A DNA stretch of 64,000 bases, taken from Methylobacterium sp. Leaf91. GTDB taxonomy: Bacteria; Pseudomonadota; Alphaproteobacteria; Rhizobiales; Beijerinckiaceae. A program made the translations under genes and the position numbers. Shown piece by piece: positions 1 through 7,698 of the stretch. The notes below the pieces were generated by a model. The model ran no database searches. It had not been told where the DNA came from and saw only the letters and a program-made list of their open reading frames with translations. Each line of letters begins with the position of its first letter. Position 1 is the first letter of the stretch. The stretch spans positions 113-64,112 of the forward strand of contig NZ_LMMP01000050.1 of assembly GCF_001422815.1 (NCBI RefSeq), written 5' to 3'.

Positions 1-188
1 TCGGCGGCCACCGGTCCGACGCTGGACAGGCCGATGCCGACGCCGACCATGTTGAGGATGACCTGGGTCACCAGGGCGGTGACGGCGCCGGCGAAGATCG
101 CGCCCCACGACACCTGGTTCAGCAGGACGGTGCGGGTGTCGGCGGCGGCCGGGGTGGATGAGGTCGCAAGAAGGGGGGAAGTGGACAC
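1..188 (-). CDS. Membrane protein, N-terminal fragment (PhnA-like type)
   Basis: The gene runs off the left edge, so only about the first 62 codons are present. The frame opens at a GTG at 188 with GGAG about 10 bases upstream. After a polar Ser/Thr/Ala-rich start comes a block reading NQVSWGAIFAGAVTALVTQ, then a hydrophobic glycine-rich helix, which looks like a first membrane segment. This pattern resembles small multi-pass proteins labelled PhnA-like in methylobacteria. That name is from memory and says nothing about phosphonate metabolism. It reads in the same direction as the stress genes that follow. The start is inferred because no ATG precedes it in frame. Confidence 0.6.
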   Translation of the reverse strand, partial: MSTSPLLATSSTPAAADTRTVLLNQVSWGAIFAGAVTALVTQVILNMVGVGIGLSSVGPVAA

Positions 189-308
189 GATACTGGTACT
201 CCGGGTCGTCGGTCGTCCGAGAAGCTCGGTCGTTCGGGGGTGGGTGAACTCATGGGTCCAACCGCGCGGTCACGGCGCGGTCGGACCGATCGATCGCAGC
301 GCTAAGCG

Positions 309-812
309 TCAGTCGCGGCCGTGGATGAGGAGGCCGATTCCGTAGCCGAGGAGGCCGGCGACCAGCAGGGCGGCGACAGGGTGCTCGGCGATCTGGTTGC
401 TGGCTTCGCGGCTGCCCTGGCGCAGATAATTGCCGCCGTTTTCGTAGGCGTCCTCGGCCCGGTCATAGGCCTCGCGGCCAGCGCTGCGGACGGAGCGCTC
501 GGCGCGGTCGTAGGTGTCGGCAGCGGCGCCCTGGGCGCGGCGCGCGCGGTCCTCGACGTCGTCGGACCCGATCAGGTTGCCGACCGTGTCGCGAACCTTA
601 CCGCCGATGTCGCGGGCGGTATCGACCACTTGGTCGGCCGCGTCGCGCACGGTGTCCTTGGCTTGGCCATAGAGGTTCTCGGCAGCACCCTGTGCCTCGC
701 GCGCACGGCCCTCCACCGAATCCCGCTTCGAACCGGTGAGGTCGCCCACCGTGCCCTGCACTTTGCCGCCGAGTTCCTTGGCGGCGCCCGTGATGCGATC
801 CGCATCGACCAT
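309..812 (-). CDS. CsbD-family stress protein with C-terminal membrane anchor
   Basis: A 167-residue protein. Residues 1-60 match the CsbD pattern (ITGAAKELGGKVQGTVGDLTG). A second degenerate copy follows at about 65-100 (DIGGKVRDTVGNLIGS), then a Tyr/Arg/Glu-rich linker. The C-terminus (HPVAALLVAGLLGYGIGLLI) is one membrane helix like that of DUF883/ElaB proteins. It therefore looks like a tandem CsbD protein tethered to the inner membrane. CsbD proteins are small, hydrophilic and induced by general stress, but their biochemical role is unknown. AGGAGAG lies just ahead of the ATG, and an EcfG-like promoter sits upstream. The opposite strand is also open across the gene but has no recognisable domain. 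Confidence 0.85.
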   Translation of the reverse strand: MVDADRITGAAKELGGKVQGTVGDLTGSKRDSVEGRAREAQGAAENLYGQAKDTVRDAADQVVDTARDIGGKVRDTVGNLIGSDDVEDRARRAQGAAADTYDRAERSVRSAGREAYDRAEDAYENGGNYLRQGSREASNQIAEHPVAALLVAGLLGYGIGLLIHGRD

Positions 813-836
813 GATGTCTCTCCTGTTCTTGTCGTG

Positions 837-863
837 AAGGATGTTCGTGAAGCGTGACGTTCC
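837..863 (-). promoter_or_regulatory. Possible EcfG-type (general stress sigma) promoter
   Basis: On the minus strand GGAAC (863-859) is followed after exactly 18 bases by CCTT (840-837). The alphaproteobacterial EcfG consensus is GGAAC-N18/19-CGTT. The -35 is therefore perfect and the -10 matches at three of four bases. It lies about 25 bases upstream of the ATG of the tandem CsbD gene, a typical target of this regulon, and an ECF15-like sigma factor is encoded 0.7 kb away. The functional link is inferred. Confidence 0.45.
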
Positions 864-870
864 GCCGAAG

Positions 871-1032
871 CTACGACTTTGGGGTGGTCTTCGGTTTCAC
901 GTCGGGTTTCAGTAATTTCTGCTGAGATCTGCCATCGGCTTCGACTTCTGGATCTCCGACCAGTTTACCGATGGCCTCTTTCACCGAGGCCTTGAGCTTG
1001 TCGGAAGCATCGGTCGTCTTTTGCGCGCTCAC
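871..1032 (-). CDS. Small CsbD-family protein
   Basis: A 53-residue hydrophilic protein with the CsbD core SDKLKASVKEAIGKLVGDPE followed by a lysine-rich tail. I place the start at the GTG at 1032 because GGAG stands 6 bases before it and the family homology begins just after. The frame stays open further upstream to an ATG at 1104, but that extension is unlike the family. It lies upstream of the tandem CsbD gene and is separated from it by the candidate EcfG promoter, so the two could be co-regulated. Function beyond stress association is unknown. Confidence 0.75.
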   Translation of the reverse strand: MSAQKTTDASDKLKASVKEAIGKLVGDPEVEADGRSQQKLLKPDVKPKTTPKS

Positions 1033-1512
1033 GGGATGCTCCAATGCCTCAGCGACTGACGCACCCCTCAAGTGGCCCGTGCTCACTGCCGAGCAATGAT
1101 GCAAATCTACTAGTAGAGTGATTTTTATTCGTCAGTTCAGAGCAAGGGGAAACTGTCGCTACGGCTCTGGACAACGTCTGCGGAATGCTCGTGCTCGTTG
1201 AGCTTCCGGCGGGCGGCCTCCGTGTGGCCGCCTGTCATGACGATCGAGACAAGACAGTCCTTGCGCCCGCCGACCCGCCGAAGCTCATGCCTGCCGCCGC
1301 CAACCACCTTCGACCGCCTTCCGTGCCGCCTGTATCAAGCCCGCCTCTAACAGGTGGGGGTGGCCGGCGGTTCCGATGTGTGAAAGCGAAAGACTGGTAT
1401 ATCTGGATCATTGACGTGAACGTGAGCGATCATCCAGAAGCGCGTACGTATTCTCAACCGTAGAAGCACGGCGACCTCCGGCCGCTATCCGGTACAAGGA
1501 CGTATCTGCGGA
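1033..1512. other. 480-base intergenic region between stress genes
   Basis: This divergent region separates the small CsbD gene from the sigma factor gene. It is AT-richer than its surroundings near 1100-1135 and contains a perfect 12-base palindrome, TCTACTAGTAGA, at 1106-1117, next to a T-rich stretch. An open frame at 1185-1463 on the plus strand has no recognisable features and I do not call it. No clear sigma-70 or EcfG promoter was found for either neighbour. Confidence 0.5.
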
Positions 1513-2181
1513 ATGTACGCCACCACAGAAGCTAAAGAATCTTCATATCCAGATGGCTCGAATCCCCCTGTGCAGGATGAGCTTGGACGAAGACTTGAAG
1601 AGCTCATTCCCAGAGCGGGCACGGTCGAGGCCGATACGCGGCTCGGTAGGGTTCTGCTCCGGCTCAGAGCCGCCCTGCTCGACGCGGAGGCGGAGCGGCA
1701 GGTCTCGAAGGCGTTCGGCGACGGGGTGATCGCCCTCGTGCCGCGCCTGCGCCGCTCCGCTCTCCTGCGCACCGGCAACATCGTGGAGGCCGACGACATG
1801 GTCCGGGCCACGCTGATGCGGGCTTGGGAACAGCGCTCCCAGTTCGCTGAGGGCACCAGCCTCGTGGCGTGGCTGTTCACGATCCTGCGCAATATCCACC
1901 ACAACAAGCACAGGCGCGTGAGGCGCCGGATCTTGGATTTCGACGGTGCCGTCGCGGCCGAACACTCGGCGGCTGCCAACCAGCAGCAAGGGGCCGCCCA
2001 TCTCGCATTACAGACTGCCCTGGATGCCGTTCCCATGGAGGAGCGAGAGACGTTGTTGCTGGTGACGGTGGATGGACTCACGCATGAGGAGGCGGCCGCC
2101 GTGCTCGAGTGCCCTGTCGGCACCGTGAGGGGCCGGGTGAGCCAGGCGCGTTACCGCCTCACCCTTGCGCTGGGCCAATGA
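1513..2181 (+). CDS. ECF RNA polymerase sigma factor, EcfG/ECF15-like
   Basis: A 222-residue sigma-70 family protein. Residues 1-65 are an unusual N-terminal extension. Region 2 lies at about 70-140 (EADDMVRATLMRAWEQRSQF, then GTSLVAWLFTILRN, close to the ECF15 signature). Region 4 lies at about 165-220, with the helix-turn-helix LTHEEAAAVLECPVGTVRGR. ECF15/EcfG factors drive the alphaproteobacterial general stress response and are held by NepR and released by PhyR. Neither gene is in this window, so this may be a paralogue. Its closeness to CsbD genes and a GGAAC promoter fits a stress role. Region 2 is more diverged than usual for EcfG proper. Confidence 0.85.
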   Translation: MYATTEAKESSYPDGSNPPVQDELGRRLEELIPRAGTVEADTRLGRVLLRLRAALLDAEAERQVSKAFGDGVIALVPRLRRSALLRTGNIVEADDMVRATLMRAWEQRSQFAEGTSLVAWLFTILRNIHHNKHRRVRRRILDFDGAVAAEHSAAANQQQGAAHLALQTALDAVPMEERETLLLVTVDGLTHEEAAAVLECPVGTVRGRVSQARYRLTLALGQ

Positions 2182-2291
2182 CGCCGATGTCCGCGCGCCC
2201 GCGCTGAGAGTGAGGAGTCGCCTGGCCGTTCGGTCCGGTGTCCGTCGCTCGGCTGGCCCTGTCGGGTCCCGGCGCTTTCGTCGCGCCGCGA

Positions 2292-3524
2292 TCAAACTGT
2301 CCGAAGCGTGGAGGATGGCCCCTCGTCAGCCGTGGGCGGAGGGTCGTAACGCGACATGTCGGGTGCCTTCGGCGCATTCGAGAACAGTTTTCCCGCGACA
2401 CGCCGTGTGATGGGCATGCTGGCGAACCGCAACGCACCGTGGAGGAGACGGATGCCGAGGCGACTTTTCGGGTTCGCCAATTTCGGGGCGATCTTCGGGA
2501 CGCCTTGGCCCTGCTCGACCATCGGTCGCATCGCCCTCTCGTAGGCATCGAAGCCCGAGCGAATATCGGCGGTCCGCGAGAACTCGTGGGCCAGCACGAA
2601 GGCGCCGGTGATGGCGAGGGTAGTGCCGATGCCCGCGAGCGGCGTGGCGCACCAGGCCGCATCACCCACCAGTGCGACGCGGCCCTTCGACCAGCGCGGC
2701 ATCCGGACCTGGCGAAGGACGTCGAAGTAGAAATCCTCCGTCGTGTCCAGGCCGGCGAGGACACGTCCGGTCTGCCAGCCGGCATCGGCGAAGCGCTCCC
2801 GCAGGAACGCCTTCTGCTGGTCGCTGTCCCAGCCTTGCTCGTTCCCCGGCGGCTGCCGGAGGGACAGCATCGCCCGTGTGGTGCCGTTGCGATCAGGTCG
2901 AAGCGAGACGCTCCGGCCACCGGTCGCATTGTACCAGCGCCAGAGCCGGTCGTCGTCGGCGACGCGCGGGATGGTGAAATAGGCGATGACGAGATCCATC
3001 CAGCGTGGATCGTTCTCGCCGGGGAAGACGAGCTCGCGCGTCGCCGAACCGACACCCTCGGCGATGACGACGGCGTCGTAGCGCTCGGTGCGACCGTTCG
3101 CGAAGGTGACGGTCGCCGCCTCCCCGTCCTGGTCGATCCTGTCGATGCTGTCACCGAAGCGAAACCGTGCCGTGTCGCGCCCGGCCTCGTAGAGGAGGCG
3201 GGCGAGGTCCCCGCGCAGGATCTCCATCTCGGCCGTCGGTCCGTCGCCGCCGTCCCTGTCCACGAGGAATTGAGCGGCGATCCGGCCCTCGCCATCGACC
3301 CAAGCGGTTCCGGTTTCGCCCGTTCCGCGTTCGAGGGCGATCTGTTCCAGCCCCATCCGGCGCAGCACGTCACGGCCGACGCCGCGCACGTCGATGTTCT
3401 GCCCGCCGTCCCGGAAGGTGGGTGCCCGTTCGACCACGGTGACCTCGTTTCCGAGATGGGCAAGCCACCATGCGAGGGTACAGCCGGCCACGCTTGCTCC
3501 GGTGACGAGGATGCGATGAGCCAT
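2292..3524 (-). CDS. FAD-dependent monooxygenase, PHBH/TetX-like
   Basis: A 410-residue single-component flavoprotein monooxygenase. The N-terminal Rossmann motif reads ILVTGASVAGCTLAWWLA, then VTVVERA for ribose binding. The second FAD signature (RVALVGDAAWCATPLAGIG) lies at about 285-305. A region near residue 155 (AVVIAEGVGSATR) corresponds to the DG/GD motif, weakly. Such enzymes hydroxylate aromatic or polycyclic substrates with NAD(P)H and O2. The substrate cannot be told from sequence. Its start lies 131 bases beyond the stop of the hybrid kinase on the same strand, so cotranscription is possible. It converges with the sigma factor gene. Confidence 0.85.
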   Translation of the reverse strand: MAHRILVTGASVAGCTLAWWLAHLGNEVTVVERAPTFRDGGQNIDVRGVGRDVLRRMGLEQIALERGTGETGTAWVDGEGRIAAQFLVDRDGGDGPTAEMEILRGDLARLLYEAGRDTARFRFGDSIDRIDQDGEAATVTFANGRTERYDAVVIAEGVGSATRELVFPGENDPRWMDLVIAYFTIPRVADDDRLWRWYNATGGRSVSLRPDRNGTTRAMLSLRQPPGNEQGWDSDQQKAFLRERFADAGWQTGRVLAGLDTTEDFYFDVLRQVRMPRWSKGRVALVGDAAWCATPLAGIGTTLAITGAFVLAHEFSRTADIRSGFDAYERAMRPMVEQGQGVPKIAPKLANPKSRLGIRLLHGALRFASMPITRRVAGKLFSNAPKAPDMSRYDPPPTADEGPSSTLRTV

Positions 3525-3655
3525 GAAATGTCCGGGAGCGTGGTGACGATGCGGGGCTGGATCTAGGTTCCGAGCACGGAATCACCAGCGGACGATCGAT
3601 GTCAGGGGGGAGGCTTCTTAAGTTTGCCGGGTGGAATTCGCGAATGCCGCTTCGA

Positions 3656-6166
3656 TCAGCCGACGAGCGCGTTCATCGGCTTCGTCGTCAATTGCCTTAG
3701 GATGCGCCCGAGCTGTTCGGCCGAGTACGGCTTGTGCAGAAGCTCGAAACCCTCCGTTCCATCCTGCGCCAGGACGTGGCTGTAGCCTGAAGCGAGCAGT
3801 ATCGGCAGGCTCGGCAGTTGCGCGCGCAATCGCTTGGCCAGGGCGATGCCGCCCATGCCCGGCATCACGACATCCGAGAACACGGCGTCGAATCCGTTGC
3901 CCTCGCTCCCCAACAGCTCCAGCGCTTCCTCGGCATTGACGGCCCAGGTGGTGCGGTAGCCGAGGTCTTCGAGGATCTGCGTGGCGAAGCGGCCCACCTC
4001 GATATTGTCCTCGACCACCAGGACGCGCTGGCCCGCACCCATCGGGGAGCCCGGGGCCGGCTGCGGTATCTCGCGGTCCGCGCCGTTCTGCTCGATCACG
4101 ATCTCGGGCAGGTAGAGTGTGAACGTCGTGCCGTGCCCGAGCCTGGTCGACACGTCGACATCGCCGCCCGACTGCTTGGCGAAACCGAACACCTGGCTGA
4201 GGCCGAGGCCGGTTCCCTTCCCCACCTCCTTGGTGGTGAAGAACGGCTCGACGATGCGGCCCAACTGCTCAGGCGCGATTCCGGTGCCCGTATCGGTGAG
4301 GGAGATCGCCGCGAAGGCTCCGAGGGCGACCGCATGCCCCCGGATCGGCGACAGCTTTCCCCGGCGCACCAGAGTCAGGGTCAGGGTCCCCTCCCCGTCC
4401 ATCGCATCGCGGGCATTCACCGCCATGTTGACGAGGGCGGTCTCGAACTGGCTCAGGTCCGCCTTCACGAAGCAGGGCTCGTCGGGCGTTTCCACCGTCA
4501 GGCGAATGCGGGCCCCCGTCACGGTGTCGATCATCTCGGAGACGGCGCGCAGGCGCTCGCCGACCTCGAACACTTCGGGCTTGAGGGCCTGGCGGCGGGC
4601 GAAGGCGAGGAGCTGCCCGGTCAGCTTCGCGGCGCGGTCGACCGTATCGGACACGGCATCGAGGTAGCGCCGCTTGCGCTCCTCGGGCAGCTCCGGCCGG
4701 CGTAGGAAATCGACGGATGAGCGGATGATGGTCAGGAGGTTGTTGAAATCGTGCGCCACGCCTCCGGTCAGCTGCCCGACGGCCTCCATCTTCTGCGATT
4801 GGCGCAACGCTTCCTGCGTGTCGGCGAGTGCGGTCTCGGCGCGCAGCCGCTCCGAGATATCCTTGGCGTAGTGGAACGCCCCGACGATGTGTCCCACCTC
4901 GTCGCGCAAGGGCGAGTAGGACACCTCCCAATAGGGCTTCGCCAGGTCGGGGTCGCCGAATTCCTCGGTGACGGTGAATGTCTCGCCCCGGAGCGCGCGC
5001 TCCATCAACCCGCGCATGACCGGGGCCTGGTCCGGCGGGAACAGGTCGGGGAACACCTCGCCGACCTGCACGCGGTGGGCGAAGATGCGGAAGAACTCGT
5101 CGCTATGGGCCTGATTGAAGGCGATGAGCCGGTACGCGGTGTCGAAGGCGCAGATGGGCGCGGCGCTGGATTGGAGGATGTCGCGCGACAGACGAAGCTC
5201 CGCCGTCCGCTCCGCGACCTGCCGCTCCAGGTCGTCGTTCAGGGCTTGCAGGGCCTCCGCCCCGGCTTGCCGCGCGGTCTCGGCCCGGTAGCGCTCGGTG
5301 ATGTCGCGGGAGATGCCGACGAGCTTGAGGGCACTGCCCTCGTCAGGCTGGAATGGCGCGAAGCTCACCTCCCACCAGCGGAGGTCGCCATCGGCCGTCT
5401 GGGCCTGCCCCTCGATGCGTGAGACCTCTCCGGCGGCCGCCCGCCGGACGGCATCGCGCAGCTTGGCGCGCTCGCTCTCCGGCCAGAGGCCGGCATATTC
5501 CTGCCCCACCACGTCCTGGAGCGATCCGATCTGGTTCAGTTCGAGCCCCCGCGCGCTCATGAATTCCAGCGTGCCGTTGGCGGAGAGCACCTTCACGCAA
5601 TCTGGGCTCGCCCTGAGGATGCCTCTGACGAAGGCGTCGCTGCGCCGGAGCGCCTCCCGGTCGGCGAGGCGCCTATGCGCGTCGAGATGGAAGCCGATGA
5701 GGTCGGCGAACATCCTGAACATGCCGACGGTCTCCGGCGTGTTCAGTCGGGCCGGACGAGGGTCGATGGCGCAGAGCGTGCCGAAGAAGCTGCCGTCCGG
5801 CAGCGTGATGGGCATCGAGATGTAGCTCTGGAAGCCGTACATCTCCGGGGTCGGATGCGCCTGGTACGCCGGGTCCTCGGACACGTGGTCGATGACCACG
5901 CCCGTCCCGGACGAGCGGATCGCGTCGCAGATCGTGGTGGCGACCGGCAGCTCGCCGCCCGGCGCCAGACCGAAGGCGATGTCGTCCTTGACGCTACAGG
6001 CGACCCAGCGGTCGTCCGTCACCCTGGCGATGGCGGCGAAGCCCATGCCCGTCGTCCGACAGACCACGTTCAGGATCGTCGGAACCGCGGCGATGCCCTC
6101 GACCGCAATGATATCCGCCTGGAAGTCGTGCGGGGCGGACGGAGCGGCAATCGAGGCGGTCATCAT
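3656..6166 (-). CDS. Hybrid sensor histidine kinase (GAF-PAS-PAS-HisKA-HATPase-REC)
   Basis: An 836-residue soluble kinase with no membrane segment. A GAF domain spans about 22-165, PAS domains about 175-295 and 325-445, with a short coiled coil between them. The HisKA domain carries the phosphoacceptor His472 in GGVAHDFNNLLT. The HATPase has an N box near Asn584, DTGTGI near 625 and a G2 box GTGLGLSQVFG near 651. A C-terminal receiver domain (about 713-830) has acidic residues 719-720, phosphoacceptor Asp765 and Lys812. The AHDFNN H-box with a C-terminal receiver is common in kinases that sense light, redox state or small ligands through GAF/PAS. The ligand is unknown. The ATG overlaps the stop of the ParD gene by four bases (ATGA), so translation is probably coupled. 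Confidence 0.9.
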   Translation of the reverse strand: MMTASIAAPSAPHDFQADIIAVEGIAAVPTILNVVCRTTGMGFAAIARVTDDRWVACSVKDDIAFGLAPGGELPVATTICDAIRSSGTGVVIDHVSEDPAYQAHPTPEMYGFQSYISMPITLPDGSFFGTLCAIDPRPARLNTPETVGMFRMFADLIGFHLDAHRRLADREALRRSDAFVRGILRASPDCVKVLSANGTLEFMSARGLELNQIGSLQDVVGQEYAGLWPESERAKLRDAVRRAAAGEVSRIEGQAQTADGDLRWWEVSFAPFQPDEGSALKLVGISRDITERYRAETARQAGAEALQALNDDLERQVAERTAELRLSRDILQSSAAPICAFDTAYRLIAFNQAHSDEFFRIFAHRVQVGEVFPDLFPPDQAPVMRGLMERALRGETFTVTEEFGDPDLAKPYWEVSYSPLRDEVGHIVGAFHYAKDISERLRAETALADTQEALRQSQKMEAVGQLTGGVAHDFNNLLTIIRSSVDFLRRPELPEERKRRYLDAVSDTVDRAAKLTGQLLAFARRQALKPEVFEVGERLRAVSEMIDTVTGARIRLTVETPDEPCFVKADLSQFETALVNMAVNARDAMDGEGTLTLTLVRRGKLSPIRGHAVALGAFAAISLTDTGTGIAPEQLGRIVEPFFTTKEVGKGTGLGLSQVFGFAKQSGGDVDVSTRLGHGTTFTLYLPEIVIEQNGADREIPQPAPGSPMGAGQRVLVVEDNIEVGRFATQILEDLGYRTTWAVNAEEALELLGSEGNGFDAVFSDVVMPGMGGIALAKRLRAQLPSLPILLASGYSHVLAQDGTEGFELLHKPYSAEQLGRILRQLTTKPMNALVG

Positions 6167-6354
6167 CTGTCCGCCGCTTTGGCGGAGCTATGGCCGCGGG
6201 AGCGAGGCACCGCGTGGTCACGCTCGATCAAAAGGCGAAGACCAGCGCGGACGACTTCGCTGGCATTTGCATAATGCCCACTCGCGACCTGACCCTTGAT
6301 GTAGCTCTCCAGCTCATGGGTCAGGGCGATGTTGCGGGTCGGCGTGCTCGACAT
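6163..6354 (-). CDS. parD: ParD-family antitoxin, without adjacent ParE
   Basis: A 63-residue ribbon-helix-helix protein. The sequence NIALTHELESYIKGQVASG followed by YANASEVVRAGLRLLIERD is the standard ParD pattern. ParD normally blocks the gyrase-targeting toxin ParE encoded immediately downstream. Here the four-base overlapping downstream gene is a hybrid histidine kinase instead, and no ParE frame lies on either side. The antitoxin may be an orphan left after toxin loss, or it may have been recruited as a DNA-binding autoregulator for the kinase operon. The C-terminal 15 residues are basic and lack the usual toxin-wrapping acidic tail, which fits loss of a partner. Confidence 0.8.
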   Translation of the reverse strand: MSSTPTRNIALTHELESYIKGQVASGHYANASEVVRAGLRLLIERDHAVPRSRGHSSAKAADR

Positions 6355-6576
6355 GACCGAACGGTGTCACAGGGACATGAAGCTGTCAAAAGTTAGCAAC
6401 TGTACCGGTCGCGGGGGCAGCGGCAGCGGTTCAATCAGCTCTGATCCCGCAGGCATCCGGGAGCGTGCCGAACCGGACGTTCGGCCACATCCGGGGCATC
6501 CCGATCCGTTCAGCGCAGGGGCTGGAAGGCCCCTACGAGGCAACGTCCCCTCCATCGAGCGAAACCGAACCCGTCG

Positions 6577-6604
6577 AAAAGCGGCGGGTCGCATGTCCCG
6601 CCGC
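6577..6604 (-). terminator. Rho-independent terminator after the SDR gene
   Basis: On the minus strand an 8-base perfect stem (GCGGCGGG with CCCGCCGC) and an 8-base loop are followed by TTTT. It begins 9 bases past the stop of the SDR gene and should separate it from the ParD-kinase operon on the same strand. Confidence 0.75.
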
Positions 6605-6612
6605 CTCATGTT

Positions 6613-7491
6613 TCAGATGACGTGTGCCATGCCCATGGCCCGAAGCATGTCGTTCTGGATCGGAGCCACCGCCTCATTGATGCGCGCGACGCCGAAATCC
6701 ACGCCCTCTGGCATGACCACCGTGCGCAGGGGACGCCGCTCCGTTGCCTCGACCAGCCCGGCGATCGCATCGGCGACGAGTTGCGGGCGCGGAGGATGGG
6801 CGGGGTCGTACGACTTGTCGGCGTTGTCCTTGATCTGGCCCGGGATCGACGCCACTGCGCCATAGGCGGTCAGTACGCCCGTATCGGACGGCTCGGGGCT
6901 GGACGAGATCAGGTTGCTGGGGAACGGGCCCGGCTCCACGATGACCGAATCGATCCCGAAGCCGCTCAGCTCGTAGCGATAAGTCTCCGCCAGGGCCTCG
7001 AGCGCGAACTTGGTCGCCGCATAGACACCGAAGAACGGGATGACGAAGCGTCCCATCAGCGACGTGACCTGCACGATCAGTCCGCTGCCGGCGTCGCGCA
7101 TATGCGGCAGGACGGCACGGTCGGCGCGGACCGCCCCGAAAACATTGACCGCGAACAGCCGTTCGACATCGGCGATCGTGTAGGCTTCCGTCACCCCGAT
7201 GGGCATCAGGCCGGCATTGTTGACCAGAACGTCGATCCTGCCGTGCTGCGCGATGACCCGAGCGATGGCGGCCTCGACCGAGTCGTCGCTGACCACATCC
7301 ATTTCGAGGACCTGCAGGGGTTTCCCCTCCGCCTTTGCGGCCTCGATCAGTTCGTTCCGGACCGCGCTGTTCCGGCCCTCGACATCCCGCATGGTCGCGA
7401 TGACGGTGTGACCGCGCCTTGCCAGTTCCAGGGCCGTGAGTTTTCCAAAGCCACTGCTCGCGCCGGTGACCACAACGACTTTCGCGCTCAT
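6613..7491 (-). CDS. Short-chain dehydrogenase/reductase
   Basis: A 292-residue classical SDR. The cofactor motif is VVVTGASSGFGKLTALELA at residues 5-23, with Arg and the ATMRDVEGR region favouring NADP(H). The structural motif NNAG lies near 95, the catalytic Ser in VTSLMG near 145, and Tyr/Lys in YAATK near 158-162. I chose the ATG at 7491 because the SDR fold begins there and GGAAG/GAGG precede it. The frame stays open for another 320 codons upstream, but that stretch is antisense to the LysR gene. The gene is divergent from that LysR gene, a common regulator-target layout. The substrate is unknown. Confidence 0.9.
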   Translation of the reverse strand: MSAKVVVVTGASSGFGKLTALELARRGHTVIATMRDVEGRNSAVRNELIEAAKAEGKPLQVLEMDVVSDDSVEAAIARVIAQHGRIDVLVNNAGLMPIGVTEAYTIADVERLFAVNVFGAVRADRAVLPHMRDAGSGLIVQVTSLMGRFVIPFFGVYAATKFALEALAETYRYELSGFGIDSVIVEPGPFPSNLISSSPEPSDTGVLTAYGAVASIPGQIKDNADKSYDPAHPPRPQLVADAIAGLVEATERRPLRTVVMPEGVDFGVARINEAVAPIQNDMLRAMGMAHVI

Positions 7492-7698
7492 CCTCAGTTC
7501 TTCCTTTTCCATCCGGGGCGTGCCTACGGGACTCGACCTCTGCCGCCCGTTGGGCGGGGCCGCTCCTGTCGGGGCCTCGCCGTCCGTCCGCCCTTCCTCT
7601 AGCGTAGATTTTTCTGCGGCTTCAGATCTGAGTATTCGCTTCTTTGTTGCCTGTGGCGCTACAATCGACGGATCAGGATCGGCAGGACTGGGCGACCG
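7492..7698. promoter_or_regulatory. Divergent SDR/LysR promoter region
   Basis: 207 bases separate the divergent SDR and LysR starts. A perfect 10-base palindrome, TCAGATCTGA, lies at 7622-7631 in an AT-richer patch and is a candidate LysR operator core. The assignment rests only on symmetry and position. Confidence 0.4.

Noticed and set aside
321-857. A long plus-strand frame opposite the CsbD gene
   Set aside because: It is alanine/valine-rich due to GC-skewed third positions and has no recognisable domain, while the minus-strand frame is a clear CsbD protein.
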